From an uncultured Burkholderiales bacterium (GTDB lineage: Bacteria > Pseudomonadota > Gammaproteobacteria > Burkholderiales > Burkholderiaceae_C), in contig CAILCI010000065.1 of assembly GCA_903832625.1 (NCBI GenBank), positions 1 through 64,000 on the forward strand: a DNA stretch of 64,000 bases. Direction: 5' to 3'. A program made the translations under genes and the position numbers. Below the pieces are notes generated by a model. The model was not told the origin of the DNA. It did no database searches and saw only the letters and a program-made list of their open reading frames with translations. This document shows, piece by piece, positions 48,522 through 58,086 of the stretch; within the stretch, counting starts at the first letter, position 1; every line of letters begins with the position of its first letter.

Positions 48522-49090
48522 TTTGCGCCCGAGGGTAATGGCAATGGGGCGGCGGATGACTTCGCGTTGTCTTTGAGTCGTTGTTGTAATTCGGCGCGGT
48601 GTTCTTGCGCTTGTTGTTGCTTTTTGTCATAGGCTGCGCGGCCTTTGCCTAGCTGGGTCGCATCGGCGTTTTTTTGGGCATTGCTTTGCGCACGCGCTTG
48701 ACTGTCTTGTTGCGCCTGGTCGCGTTGGGCTTGGGCCTCGGCTTGTTTTTCAGGGCTGTTGCGCTCGTCCAGCCGCGCTTTGGTTTCTTGAGCCTTCACT
48801 TGGCGTTCAATCTCACTCAAACGCAACTCCTCTTTGCGCAAAACGGTATGGGCGGCAATGCGTTTTTCACGGGCGCGGCTCAAACAATCGGTGACATCAA
48901 ATTCTTGATAGCACTGGCGAATATCTTGTTTGTAGGCTTCTTGCAGCGCTTGGCGACGTTGGCGCAGTTGGCTCTGGGTTTGCTCGCGCTCTTGCGCCGA
49001 GGGCAAATCGGGGGCAGATTGCGCCATCGCAATGACAGTTGACGCCCATAGAACACAACCCAGAGTTGACCCGATAAACACGCGCTTCAT
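48518..49090 (-). CDS. Secreted coiled-coil protein of unknown function
   Basis: 190 residues. Signal peptide (cleavage near AMAQS, residue about 24), then mostly Gln/Glu/Ala/Arg-rich helix with heptad-like patterns (residues about 30-180) and a pair of Cys (RQCYQEFDVTDCLSR) that may form a disulfide. The C-terminus is Pro/Leu/Ser-rich. No domain is recognised. It is coupled by ATGA overlaps to zapE upstream and the helicase downstream, though its likely periplasmic site does not match theirs. Confidence 0.75.
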   Translation of the reverse strand: MKRVFIGSTLGCVLWASTVIAMAQSAPDLPSAQEREQTQSQLRQRRQALQEAYKQDIRQCYQEFDVTDCLSRAREKRIAAHTVLRKEELRLSEIERQVKAQETKARLDERNSPEKQAEAQAQRDQAQQDSQARAQSNAQKNADATQLGKGRAAYDKKQQQAQEHRAELQQRLKDNAKSSAAPLPLPSGAK

Positions 49091-50184
49091 GTCAAAGAGG
49101 TATCCACAGTGCGGCGCTCCAGCGCCAAAAATTCAGCCGATTGCATTTCGTTCAACCGCGACACAGTGCGCGGAAACTCGTGTGCCAAAGGACCTTCGGT
49201 GTAGAGCAACTCGGGCGCGACTTCAGCCGACAAAATCAATTTAACGCGGCGGTCATACAACACATCCACCAGCCATGTAAAGCGACGCGCTTCTGAGGCG
49301 CGTTTGACGGGCATGTAAGGCACATCGCTGAGCAACACGGTGTGAAATTGCGAGGCAATTTCAAGATAATCGTTTTGCGAACGTGGGCCACCACACAACT
49401 CTTTGAAATCAAACCACACCACACCGCCAGCACGCCGACGTGCTTTGATTTGCCGCGCCTCAATGTGCAGCACCGGGTCTTGATCTTGGCTCTCCGCCAA
49501 GCGGTTGAAGGCATCGGTCATGGCGGCATCGGCCTGCGCACCCAAAGGCGTATGGTAGAGCTCGACTTGCTCCAACGTGCGACGACGGTAATCGGTGCCG
49601 TTGTCCACATTGATGACTTCCAAGGCCTGATTGAGCAAATCAATAGCGGGCAAGATGCGATCCCGATGCATACCGCCGGGGTACAAATCGTTGGGCTGGA
49701 AATTGGACGTGGTGACAAATCCCACGCCGTTTTGAAACAAGGCGTCGAGCAAGCGATGCAAGATCATGGCGTCTGTGATGTCGGCCACATGAAATTCGTC
49801 AAAGCAAATGAGTTTGTATTTTTCGGAAATTTGCTTGCCCAGCACGTCCAGCGGATTGACCGTGCCTTGCAACTCGCGCAGCTCGCGGTGCACCTCGCGC
49901 ATGAATTCATGAAAATGCAAACGGGTTTTGCGCTTGATCGGTACAGCCTCAAAAAAGCAATCCATCAAAAAGCTCTTGCCCCGCCCCACGCCGCCAAACA
50001 TATACACGCCACGCGGAATGGGCGGACGGTTGATGAGTTTTTTGATCGAGTTGGAGCGCTTTTCTTTGTATTGCGCCCATTCGTTGGCGCAACGCTCCAG
50101 CGCGTCAATGGCGCGAAGCTGCGCTGGATCGCTTTGAAAACCCCGTGTTTGGAGTTCTTTTTGATAGTTTTCATGGACTGTCAT
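49087..50184 (-). CDS. zapE: Cell-division ATPase ZapE (AFG1-like)
   Basis: 365 residues. P-loop ATPase of the AFG1 family: Walker A FGGVGRGKSFLMD (about 64-76), Walker B KLICFDEFHVAD, sensor segment FVTTSNFQP. ZapE binds FtsZ and destabilises Z-ring bundles during constriction. Starts at ATG 50184; first gene of a three-gene run with the coiled-coil protein and the helicase. The 246 bp upstream contain palindromic element 4. Confidence 0.94.
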   Translation of the reverse strand: MTVHENYQKELQTRGFQSDPAQLRAIDALERCANEWAQYKEKRSNSIKKLINRPPIPRGVYMFGGVGRGKSFLMDCFFEAVPIKRKTRLHFHEFMREVHRELRELQGTVNPLDVLGKQISEKYKLICFDEFHVADITDAMILHRLLDALFQNGVGFVTTSNFQPNDLYPGGMHRDRILPAIDLLNQALEVINVDNGTDYRRRTLEQVELYHTPLGAQADAAMTDAFNRLAESQDQDPVLHIEARQIKARRRAGGVVWFDFKELCGGPRSQNDYLEIASQFHTVLLSDVPYMPVKRASEARRFTWLVDVLYDRRVKLILSAEVAPELLYTEGPLAHEFPRTVSRLNEMQSAEFLALERRTVDTSLT

Positions 50185-50310
50185 ACAGAGCAGTATTGTG
50201 CCTTGCTCGCAAACCCTAGGGGCTGATCAGGCGAACTCTATTTAACAAACAATAAATCAAAAAAATGCCAACAACCCATTTTCAACATTTCTCGTCAGTT
50301 TTATCGAGAT

Positions 50311-50356
50311 GCTAAAAACCGAAGTGTCCAATCGATTGGACACTTCGCGTTTTAGC
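50311..50356. repeat. Palindromic element 4, upstream of moaA
   Basis: Arms 50311-50330 and 50337-50356 pair at 18 of 20 positions, with spacer ATCGAT, itself palindromic, so the centre TGTCCAATCGATTGGACA is a perfect dyad. The left arm reads GCTAAAAACC then GAAGTGTCCA, identical to elements 1 and 3 near the window start. TTTCTC and CTCGTCA words from the flanks of those copies recur at 50288-50296. It lies between divergent zapE and moaA, 75 bp before the moaA start. Confidence 0.9.
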
Positions 50357-50430
50357 TGGATTTGAGCTTTTTTCTAAGGCGTGGGCAATTCAGAAACCAG
50401 CTGTCCTACCTTCAGGCAAAATCTCCACCT

Positions 50431-51597
50431 ATGTCCGAACGCGTCATCCCCCTCGTCGATCAACGCCTGCGCGCTCTGCCCGCGCTTTTACCCTCGCATG
50501 CTATTGCGGCCAATGGTTTGCTCAGCGATGGCTTGGGACGTCCTTTGCACGATTTGCGCATCAGCGTGACGGACAAATGCAACTTCCGCTGCAACTACTG
50601 CATGCCCAAAGAAGTGTTCAACAAAGACTATGCCTATTTGCCGCACAGCGACTTGTTGAGTTTTGAAGAAATCACCCGCCTCGCCCGCGTGTTTGTGGCG
50701 CACGGGGTGCAAAAAATTCGCCTCACCGGGGGCGAGCCCTTGCTGCGCAAAAACCTCGAAATACTGGTCGCTCAACTGGCCGAGTTGCGCACCCCCGAGG
50801 GCTTGCCGCTCGATTTAACGCTCACTACCAACGGTTCGCTGTTGGCACGCAAGGCACACATCCTCAAAGACGCGGGTTTGAACCGCGTGACGGTCAGCTT
50901 AGACGGCTTAGACGATGCTGTGTTTCGGCAAATGAACGATGTGGATTTTCCTGTTGCTTCGGTGCTCGAAGGCATTGAAGCAGCCAAAGCTGCGGGTTTG
51001 GGGCTTGATGCGCAAGGGCGCTGGAGTGGTTTGAAAATCAATATGGTGGTCAAACGCAGCACCAACGTCGATCAAATTTTGCCCATGGCGCGCCACTTCA
51101 GAGGCAGCGGCATGACGCTGCGTTTCATCGAATACATGGATGTAGGTGCGACCAACGGCTGGTGCATGGACGAAGTGCTGCCATCTGCTGACGTGATTCG
51201 CCATATTCAACAAGAGTTTGCACTCGTGCCGCTTGAGCCCAACAGCACTGGCGAGACCGCGCAACGCTGGGGCTATGCCAACGCGCACGGCGAGTTCGAT
51301 CCGAACTTGGGCGAGGTCGGCGTCATCAGCAGCGTGACACAGGCTTTTTGTAGCGACTGCAACCGCGCACGCCTCTCCACCGAAGGCAAGCTCTACCTGT
51401 GTTTATTTGCCAGCCAAGGCTGGGATTTGCGCGAACTCATGCGCGACAAACAAGGCAGCGACGCCGATTTGGCCTCCGCCATCGGCCATATTTGGCAAGG
51501 TCGCACCGACCGTTATTCAGAACTGCGCGCCTTATTGCCCGCAGAGCAACAAGCTGCCCAAGGCCGACGGGTGGAGATGAGCTACATCGGCGGCTAA
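50431..51597 (+). CDS. moaA: GTP 3',8-cyclase MoaA (molybdenum cofactor)
   Basis: 388 residues. Radical SAM enzyme of the first molybdopterin step. N-terminal cluster motif CNFRCNYC, C-terminal cluster motif [18 protein letters not shown] and the terminal Gly-Gly needed for activity are present. The N-terminal ~45 residues are longer than in E. coli. The ATG at 50431 is chosen; an in-frame start at 50362 would fall next to the palindrome. Followed after 5 bp by mobA. Confidence 0.94.
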   Translation: MSERVIPLVDQRLRALPALLPSHAIAANGLLSDGLGRPLHDLRISVTDKCNFRCNYCMPKEVFNKDYAYLPHSDLLSFEEITRLARVFVAHGVQKIRLTGGEPLLRKNLEILVAQLAELRTPEGLPLDLTLTTNGSLLARKAHILKDAGLNRVTVSLDGLDDAVFRQMNDVDFPVASVLEGIEAAKAAGLGLDAQGRWSGLKINMVVKRSTNVDQILPMARHFRGSGMTLRFIEYMDVGATNGWCMDEVLPSADVIRHIQQEFALVPLEPNSTGETAQRWGYANAHGEFDPNLGEVGVISSVTQAFCSDCNRARLSTEGKLYLCLFASQGWDLRELMRDKQGSDADLASAIGHIWQGRTDRYSELRALLPAEQQAAQGRRVEMSYIGG

Positions 51598-51602
51598 GAC
51601 GC

Positions 51603-52280
51603 ATGGGCATTGCGTCTTCAGACATCACAGGGCTTATTTTGGCGGGTGGTCGCGGCTCGCGCATGGGTGGTGTGGACAAAGGGCTGCAGCTTTTCAATGG
51701 CATACCTTTGGTGGAACATGCGCTACATCGTCTAACACCTCAAGTGGGATGCGTGGCGATCAATGCCAACCGCAATTTGGCGGCGTATCGAAATCTAGGC
51801 CTTGCGGTTTGGTCGGATGAAGAAGAAACCTCTTTCAACGGGCCTTTGTCGGGTTTTTTAAGCGCCCTCACCCACGCCACAACGCCGTATATTTTGACGG
51901 TGGCCTGTGATACGCCATTATTTCCAAGCGACTTGGCGCAACGCTTGAGCGAGGCTTTGTGCCAGGCAAGTGCAGAAAATCAAAACGCGCGCATGGCCAT
52001 GGCAGTTGCGCCCTACCTTGAGGATGAAAACGCCAAGTCCAACGAAACTTCAAGCGCAACGCTCAAGCCTCAGCCCACGTTTTGCTTGATGAGCACCGAG
52101 TTGCGTCACAGCCTGCGCCAGTTCATGCAACAAGGTGGCCGCAAAATTGGTGCTTGGGCAGCGCAACAGGCTTGCGTTCAAGTGGCTTTTAACTTGCCGC
52201 ACGACTTACCGCAGGCATTCACCAACCTCAACTCTTTGCAAGAACTGCAAGCCTTGGAGAGCAAGCTCAACCGTATCTGA
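51603..52280 (+). CDS. mobA: Molybdenum cofactor guanylyltransferase
   Basis: 225 residues. Attaches GMP to molybdopterin to form MGD. The nucleotide-binding motif ILAGGRGSRMGGVDKGLQ is at about 11-28, and VACDTPLFP (metal/nucleotide Asp) near 101-109. The frame extends upstream into moaA, so the ATG at 51603 is used. Its last 14 bp overlap the convergent ATP-grasp gene. Confidence 0.93.
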   Translation: MGIASSDITGLILAGGRGSRMGGVDKGLQLFNGIPLVEHALHRLTPQVGCVAINANRNLAAYRNLGLAVWSDEEETSFNGPLSGFLSALTHATTPYILTVACDTPLFPSDLAQRLSEALCQASAENQNARMAMAVAPYLEDENAKSNETSSATLKPQPTFCLMSTELRHSLRQFMQQGGRKIGAWAAQQACVQVAFNLPHDLPQAFTNLNSLQELQALESKLNRI

Positions 52281-53469
52281 CGCGGGGTTGTTCGTCTTCC
52301 AAAGCGGGCGTGGGTTGAACCACTGCGTGCATTCGCTGAACGTCAGGCCGCTCTACCAAATACAGGCGTTGGTAGTTCACCACGCAATCGGCCACAAAAC
52401 GCTCGGCCAATTGCTCGGCCTGCGGGCGCGCCTCACCCGTGGTCATGACATAGCCAATGCGATCAGCGTTTTCCATGGGCACACACACGGCGTCGCCGGG
52501 TTGTTTGAGGATTTCAACACAGCGCACGTTTGCGTCTTGCCATTGCGGCAAATCGACGCGGTTGAAAATGCCTTGTTGATGCGCCACAACCCAACGCGTG
52601 ACTGCCACTTTGGGTTGCGCGGTAGAGGGCATGTGATGCGGCACGCCAAGATGTAGGTCGATCAAACGCGAATGGATGGATTCATCCAAGGCCAAACCCA
52701 TGAGACGCGGAATTTTGGCGTCCACCAAACGGGCGTTGATTTCAATCAATCGCGGCCCCTCGGGGGTGAGCATCAGCTCGACATGTGTCGCGCCCCAGTC
52801 AAAACCCACGGCGTCGAGCATGGCAAACACATGGTCTTGCAAAAACGCCAAATCTTGGTGCATGGGCATAAAGCAGCCGCCTTGAATGGCAAACGAAGGG
52901 CTGTCAAAAAACTTTTTCTCATTCACACCCAGCATTTCATGCACACCGTCGCGGGTGAAAACATCACATCCCACCACCGTGCCTTGCAACTGTTGTTCAC
53001 CCCACAGCATGGGCAAAGCCACTGCGCCTGGCTCGGCGGTGCGTTCTTCGTTTCTGCCAATCAGCGCAAGTGCAGGCTGCGCAATGCCCTTGCTTTGCAG
53101 CAACTCACGTACTTTGAATTGATCGCCCAACAGTTGAGCGGACTCAGGATTCAAAAAATTCAAGCCCAGCGCTTGTGCCAAACGAGCAGCCACTTCAAGG
53201 CGATGGTCGACCAAACACAACAAAGCATGAATCGGCTCAAACTGATGCAAGGCCTTCATGAACATGTGAATTTCGGCCTCGTTGTAGTTTTCAATCTCCA
53301 CCAAATGCCGCGCTTGTTTGACCCAATCCCACACCTGGGGCTGCGCCTCATACACGGACAAGTCTGAGGTCAAAAAGCTAAAGATGTCCCCCCGCTCAAG
53401 CGCAGCTTGGATGATGTCGGTGTCGTTGCCACCGGGCAAATCGAGGATGAGTAAATGCTTTGAAGTCAT
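52267..53469 (-). CDS. ATP-grasp family protein lacking the usual nucleotide-binding loop
   Basis: 400 residues. Pre-ATP-grasp-like N-terminus (1-105), then LLGDQFKVRELLQSKGI (112-128), GTVVGCDVFTRDGVHEMLGVNEKKF (163-187) and a C-terminal metal-binding half with HVELMLTPEGPRLIEINARL (229-248; Glu231, Glu243, Asn245). In carboxylate-amine ligases the stretch between the FK helix and the CDVF strand has ~90 residues with the ATP Lys and a Gly/Ser loop. Here it is ~45 and neither is seen. It may be a degenerate ligase or use another nucleotide site. Substrate unknown. Confidence 0.7.
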   Translation of the reverse strand: MTSKHLLILDLPGGNDTDIIQAALERGDIFSFLTSDLSVYEAQPQVWDWVKQARHLVEIENYNEAEIHMFMKALHQFEPIHALLCLVDHRLEVAARLAQALGLNFLNPESAQLLGDQFKVRELLQSKGIAQPALALIGRNEERTAEPGAVALPMLWGEQQLQGTVVGCDVFTRDGVHEMLGVNEKKFFDSPSFAIQGGCFMPMHQDLAFLQDHVFAMLDAVGFDWGATHVELMLTPEGPRLIEINARLVDAKIPRLMGLALDESIHSRLIDLHLGVPHHMPSTAQPKVAVTRWVVAHQQGIFNRVDLPQWQDANVRCVEILKQPGDAVCVPMENADRIGYVMTTGEARPQAEQLAERFVADCVVNYQRLYLVERPDVQRMHAVVQPTPALEDEQPRVRYG

Positions 53470-53537
53470 GGCGACTGTCCTTTGTGACTGTCAGATGGAA
53501 AGGTCAGGCCATTACGCAATCACCATGCCAGAAGCGA

Positions 53538-53570
53538 AAAAGCCACTTTGAAGTGATCAAAGTGGCTTTT
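53538..53570 (-). terminator. Terminator after the RND efflux genes
   Basis: Perfect 13-bp stem AAAAGCCACTTTG / CAAAGTGGCTTTT (53538-53550 and 53558-53570, loop of 7) in the gap after the efflux-pump stop (53641, minus strand) and before the ATP-grasp gene start (53469). U-tracts at both ends make it potentially bidirectional. Confidence 0.8.
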
Positions 53571-53640
53571 ATTGCCTTGTTGAGAGGAAATTAATTGCCG
53601 TGTTGGCAAATCTTTTCCGCCCTTCGATACGAACTCGCGC

Positions 53641-56600
53641 TCAGTCCAACATCTCCGCCGGAATTTCCATCGGCCCTTTGCCGCTGTATTTCTCCAGCAA
53701 GATGTAAATCACAGGCGTGATGTAGAGCGTGATGACCTGCGAAAACGCCAAGCCCCCCACCACCACAATCCCCAAGGGCATGCGCAACTCAGCACCTGCG
53801 CCCAAACCCAAGGCAATGGGCAAAGCACCCATCATGGCGGCCAACGTGGTCATCAAAATCGGTCTGAACCGCGTCAAACACGCGCTGCGAATGGCTTGCG
53901 CGGGCGTCATGCCGTGGTGACGTTGGGCTTCCAAGGCAAAGTCGATCATCAAAATCGCGTTTTTCTTCACAATACCGATGAGCAACAAAATGCCGATGGT
54001 GGCAATGATGGTCAGCTCCATGTTGAAGATGCGCAAGAACAACAAAGCACCAATGGCCGCCGAGGGCAAGCCCGCCAAAATCGTCAGCGGAGGAATATAG
54101 CTCTCGTACAACACACCCAAGAGCACATAAATCACGCACAAAGCGCTGACCAGCAAAATCACCTGCCCAGACTGCCCGCTCTGGAACACCGCCGCATCGC
54201 CGCCATAGCTGGTGATGATGGTGGGCGGCAGTTTGATTTCGGTCAGAAACTGGTCAATCTTCTTGGTCGCGTCGCCCAAAGGCGCATCAGGCGCCAAGTT
54301 GAAGGAAATCGTGACCGCAGGAATTTGCCCTTGGTGGTTGACCGCTGTTGGGCCAATGAAGCGCTTGAAGGTCGCCAAACTCGACAAAGGCACCAAGCGG
54401 TCGGTGGCGCGGCCACGCACATACACCTCGTTCAAACCGCTTTCAAACTGGCGGTTTTCTTCGGAAGATTCCAAAATCACCTGATAGGTGTTGACCGGCG
54501 TGTAAATGGTGGAGACTTGTTTTTCGCCATAGGCCGAGTACAAGGCGGTTCGAATATCGGCCACTGTCACGCCCGAGCTGGCGGCTTTTTCGCGGTCAAT
54601 GTCAATTTGAACATTCAAGCCTTTGAGCTGCGAATCGGTGGTCACATCCCGAAAAATTGGGTCCGCACGCATTTGGCGCACCATTTTTTCAGACCATTCG
54701 TTCACGCCGTCAAAGCCCACGCTTTGCAAAATAAACTGATAGCGGCTCTTACTCACCTTGCCGCCCAACTGCAAGTTTTGCACCGGACGCATGTACACGT
54801 TCATGCCGGGTAGGGAGCGGAATTTACCGCGCAAACTCTCCAGCACTTTGGCCATGGGCAGGCGTTCGCTTTTGGGTTTCAAGTTGATGAACATGCGACC
54901 GTTGTTGGGCAAGTTACCACTGCCACCGCCGCCACCCACAAACGAAACCATGCTCAACACATTGGGGTCGTTGCGCACCAACTCGGCGGCTCGGTCTTGC
55001 AAATCGAGCATGGCTTTGAAGGAAATATCTTCCGCTGCTTCGGTGGTCAGCTGAATTTGGCTGATGTCTTCCTCAGGGAAAAAACCCTTGGGAATCCAGA
55101 TGTACATGCCAATCGTGATGGCAAAGGTGGACAAGGCCACCACCAACACATAGCGTTGGTGCGACAAACACCAATCCAGCGAAGTTTCGTATTTGTTGAG
55201 CACCGCATGAAAGAGTGCGTCGAATTTGCGAACAATCCAATAGTCTTGAGGCTCTTCACCGTGCTTGGGCAAATAGCGGCTGCACAGCATGGGCACCAAG
55301 GTCAAAGACACAATGGCCGACACCAAGATCGACAAAGACACCACAACCGCAAATTCTCTGAACAACAAGCCAATGGGCCCGGGCATGAAGAAGATCGGAA
55401 TAAACACAGCCACCAAAGAGATGGAAATCGAGATGATGGTAAAGCCCACTTCCTTGCTGCCTTTCAAGGCGGCTTTGAGCGGGTCCATGCCCTCTTCCAC
55501 ATAGCGCATGATGTTCTCAAGCACCACGATGGAGTCGTCCACCACCAAGCCCACAGCCAAGGTAATGCCCAGCAACGACACGTTGTCTAAGCTGTAGCCC
55601 AACCAATACATCAAGAAAAACGCGCCAATCAAGGACACCGGCAAGCTCAGTGCTGGAATGACGGTGGCAGCCACATGCTTCAAGAATAAGAAGATGACCA
55701 TCACCACCAAGGCCACGGTCAGCAACAAGGTGAAGTTCACATCGTGGATGGATTCACGAATGGACACCGAGCGGTCATTGAGCAAGTTGATCTGCATGGA
55801 GGCAGGCATTTGCTTTTCAAACTGCGGAATCATGCGCTTGATGCCGTCGACCACTTTGACCGTATTGGCACTGGGTTGACGCAACACCGCAATGATGACC
55901 GATCGCTCACCCATGAAGGTGCCACTGGTTTTCACCTGCTCATAGCTCTCGCTCACCGTTGCCACGTCGGACAAACGAATGGGCAAACCGTTGCGCTGGG
56001 CAATCATCAAATTGGCATATTCGCGCCCGCGAACCAACTGGGGGTTGGCATAAATCGTCAAGGATTGGCGCGGCCCGTCGATCACACCCACAGGCGTGTT
56101 GGAGTTGGATTTGTTGACTGCTTGGGCAATGTCGTCCAAGGTCAAATTGCTCATGGCCAATTTAGACGGATTGGCGCGCACTCGCACGGCATAACGTTTT
56201 TGGCCATAAACCAGCACCTGCGCCACGCCATCGATGGTGGACAAGTTGGGAGAAATCAAGTTCTCGGCGTAATCGCTGACTTCAAACAAGTCCATCGAAG
56301 GCGAGCTCAGCGTCATGAACAACACCGGCGCATCGGCTGGGTTGACCTTGCGATAAGACGGCGGCGTGGTCATCTCAATCGGCAGGCGGCGCTGTGCGCG
56401 CAACAGGGCAGCTTGCACGTCAACCGCTGCTTTGTCGATGTCGCGGTCGTTGTTGAACTCCAGCGTGATACTGGTGTTGCCCAAAAAGTTGGTCGAGCTG
56501 ATGACGGTCATGCCGTCAATCGTGGAGAACTCTTTCTCCAGCGGCAGCGCCACAGAAGACGCCATGTTCTCAGGGCTAGCACCGGGCAACGAGGCTGTGA

Positions 56601-56739
56601 CCTGAATCACGGGGCTGTTGAAACTGGGCAATGCGGCCACGGGAATTTTGGTGTAGGCAATGCCACCTGCCACCACTGTCGCAATCGACAGCAACATCGT
56701 CATCACCGGACGACGAATACACAGTTCTGAGAGCGTCAT
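53641..56739 (-). CDS. RND multidrug efflux transporter (HAE1 family)
   Basis: 1032 residues, full length for AcrB/MdtC-type inner-membrane pumps. N-terminal helix plus FIRRP-like CIRRPVMTMLL, two large periplasmic loops, and the TM4 proton-relay segment LAVGLVVDDSIVVLENIMRYVEEG with the Asp pair. N-terminal GASPENMASSVALPLEKE is typical. It closely resembles MdtB/MdtC/MuxB pumps. It overlaps the adaptor gene by ATGA. No outer-membrane channel gene or local regulator is present. The substrate is unknown. Confidence 0.93.
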   Translation of the reverse strand: MTLSELCIRRPVMTMLLSIATVVAGGIAYTKIPVAALPSFNSPVIQVTASLPGASPENMASSVALPLEKEFSTIDGMTVISSTNFLGNTSITLEFNNDRDIDKAAVDVQAALLRAQRRLPIEMTTPPSYRKVNPADAPVLFMTLSSPSMDLFEVSDYAENLISPNLSTIDGVAQVLVYGQKRYAVRVRANPSKLAMSNLTLDDIAQAVNKSNSNTPVGVIDGPRQSLTIYANPQLVRGREYANLMIAQRNGLPIRLSDVATVSESYEQVKTSGTFMGERSVIIAVLRQPSANTVKVVDGIKRMIPQFEKQMPASMQINLLNDRSVSIRESIHDVNFTLLLTVALVVMVIFLFLKHVAATVIPALSLPVSLIGAFFLMYWLGYSLDNVSLLGITLAVGLVVDDSIVVLENIMRYVEEGMDPLKAALKGSKEVGFTIISISISLVAVFIPIFFMPGPIGLLFREFAVVVSLSILVSAIVSLTLVPMLCSRYLPKHGEEPQDYWIVRKFDALFHAVLNKYETSLDWCLSHQRYVLVVALSTFAITIGMYIWIPKGFFPEEDISQIQLTTEAAEDISFKAMLDLQDRAAELVRNDPNVLSMVSFVGGGGGSGNLPNNGRMFINLKPKSERLPMAKVLESLRGKFRSLPGMNVYMRPVQNLQLGGKVSKSRYQFILQSVGFDGVNEWSEKMVRQMRADPIFRDVTTDSQLKGLNVQIDIDREKAASSGVTVADIRTALYSAYGEKQVSTIYTPVNTYQVILESSEENRQFESGLNEVYVRGRATDRLVPLSSLATFKRFIGPTAVNHQGQIPAVTISFNLAPDAPLGDATKKIDQFLTEIKLPPTIITSYGGDAAVFQSGQSGQVILLVSALCVIYVLLGVLYESYIPPLTILAGLPSAAIGALLFLRIFNMELTIIATIGILLLIGIVKKNAILMIDFALEAQRHHGMTPAQAIRSACLTRFRPILMTTLAAMMGALPIALGLGAGAELRMPLGIVVVGGLAFSQVITLYITPVIYILLEKYSGKGPMEIPAEMLD

Positions 56740-57959
56740 TTTTGAGCTTCGGTTTTTGTTTCAGCAGAGGCTGCTCCTGAGGCGCTAGAGGCAGCAGCAC
56801 TCGCGCCAGCAGCAGCGGCACTCGCGCCAGCCTTGGCTGCCTTGGCTTCAGCCTCGCGCACTTTGGATTTGGGACGCAAGTTTTGCTTGCCTTCAACCAC
56901 CACGCGTTCACCCGCTTCGATTCCGGTGATGACAGCAAAGCCTTGGCCTTGGGTTTTCACTTGAATGGGTTTGAGCTCCACCGTGTCGTCTGCGCCGACC
57001 ACATAAATTTGATCGCCACGGGTGTTAGAGACCAACGCTTGCGAGGGCACGACCAAAGCGTCTTTGATGCTGCCCGCGTTGAGCTGCAAACGCACAAATT
57101 GGCCGGGAATGACGGAGTGATCGGCGTTGTCAACCTGAGCTTTGACTTTGACCGCGCCAATAGAAGCATCGACTTGGTTGTCCACCACATAAACCTTGCC
57201 TTGACGCTTTTGATTGTCGGCCAGATTGAGCATCACTTTGGGAAATTCCCCTGCCTTCATTTCTGCAAACAACGTGGACAAAGCGGTTTCGGGCACGGTG
57301 AATTGCACATTGATCGGGTCGAGCTGGGTAATGGTGACCATCGCGCCTTGCGTCACCGTGGCCGTGGCCGTTGTGGTGGTGGCCACCGTGTTGCCCGGCT
57401 GAACCAAGGCTCCAGCAAAAACGTTGATGATGCCTGCACGCCCAGTGATGGGGGAGCGAATCGTGTCGTAGCTCAGCGCCGCTTGCGCCGCATTGGCTGC
57501 GGCTTGCGTTGCATCTGCGTTGGCTTTGGCGGTGTCTACCGCGCCTTGGGAAATAAAGTTTTGGCGCAACAACTCTTGTGAGCGCTGGTATTGGCGATTG
57601 GCATCATCTGCCGAGGCTTTGGCTTTTTCGAAATTGGCGCGGTCAGCGCGGTCATCCAGCGAAAACAACACATCGCCCGCGTGAACCATTTGACCTTCTT
57701 TGATATGCACTTTGGTCACCACATTGGTGACTTGAGGACGGATATCCACCACATTGGCCGCCACGGTCGTACCCGTGGTGTCAAGAATCAGGGGGAAATC
57801 ACGTTGCACGACCTTCACGGTGGTGACGGTTTGAACCGGCGTCTTGACTTCTTGCGCAGCCGAAGGCCAGTAATATTTAGCAGCAACAGCAGCAACGACG
57901 AGGACGGCAATTCCAACCACTAAGGGTTTAGTTTTGCTGGATTTGGAGGCGTATGACAT
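56736..57959 (-). CDS. RND efflux periplasmic adaptor (membrane fusion protein)
   Basis: 407 residues. N-terminal membrane anchor (about 12-30; no lipobox), then the lipoyl-like motif VTKVHIKEGQMVHAGDVLFSLDDR, an alpha-hairpin (about 105-150), beta-barrel and membrane-proximal domains. The last ~40 residues are an Ala/Ser/Lys/Glu low-complexity tail (AKAGASAAAAGASAAAS), unusual for the family. It joins the RND pump to a TolC-type channel that must be encoded elsewhere. Confidence 0.92.
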   Translation of the reverse strand: MSYASKSSKTKPLVVGIAVLVVAAVAAKYYWPSAAQEVKTPVQTVTTVKVVQRDFPLILDTTGTTVAANVVDIRPQVTNVVTKVHIKEGQMVHAGDVLFSLDDRADRANFEKAKASADDANRQYQRSQELLRQNFISQGAVDTAKANADATQAAANAAQAALSYDTIRSPITGRAGIINVFAGALVQPGNTVATTTTATATVTQGAMVTITQLDPINVQFTVPETALSTLFAEMKAGEFPKVMLNLADNQKRQGKVYVVDNQVDASIGAVKVKAQVDNADHSVIPGQFVRLQLNAGSIKDALVVPSQALVSNTRGDQIYVVGADDTVELKPIQVKTQGQGFAVITGIEAGERVVVEGKQNLRPKSKVREAEAKAAKAGASAAAAGASAAASSASGAASAETKTEAQK

Positions 57960-58037
57960 GACAACTGATCAATCTGAAAAATCCCAATCCACCAATGTAA
58001 CAGTTCAAAAAGTCACAAGCCGCAGCCAAACCACTCG

Positions 58038-58061
58038 AAAACCCTAAACACTTTGGTTTTT
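58038..58061. repeat. Possible degenerate member of the palindrome family
   Basis: The segment ACACTTTGGTTTTT at 58048-58061 matches the right arm of elements 1 and 3 (ACACTTCGGTTTTT) at 13 of 14 positions, and AAAACC at 58038-58043 mirrors it weakly. The GTCCA centre is lost. It lies between the efflux adaptor gene and rnhA. It could be a decayed copy or a chance hairpin serving rnhA. Confidence 0.35.
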
Positions 58062-58086
58062 ACAAAAACTTCACATTTTAAGTGAG

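Noticed and set aside
50311-50356. Moco riboswitch upstream of moaA
   Set aside because: The structure is a single simple hairpin shared with unrelated loci, not the multi-helix Moco RNA.
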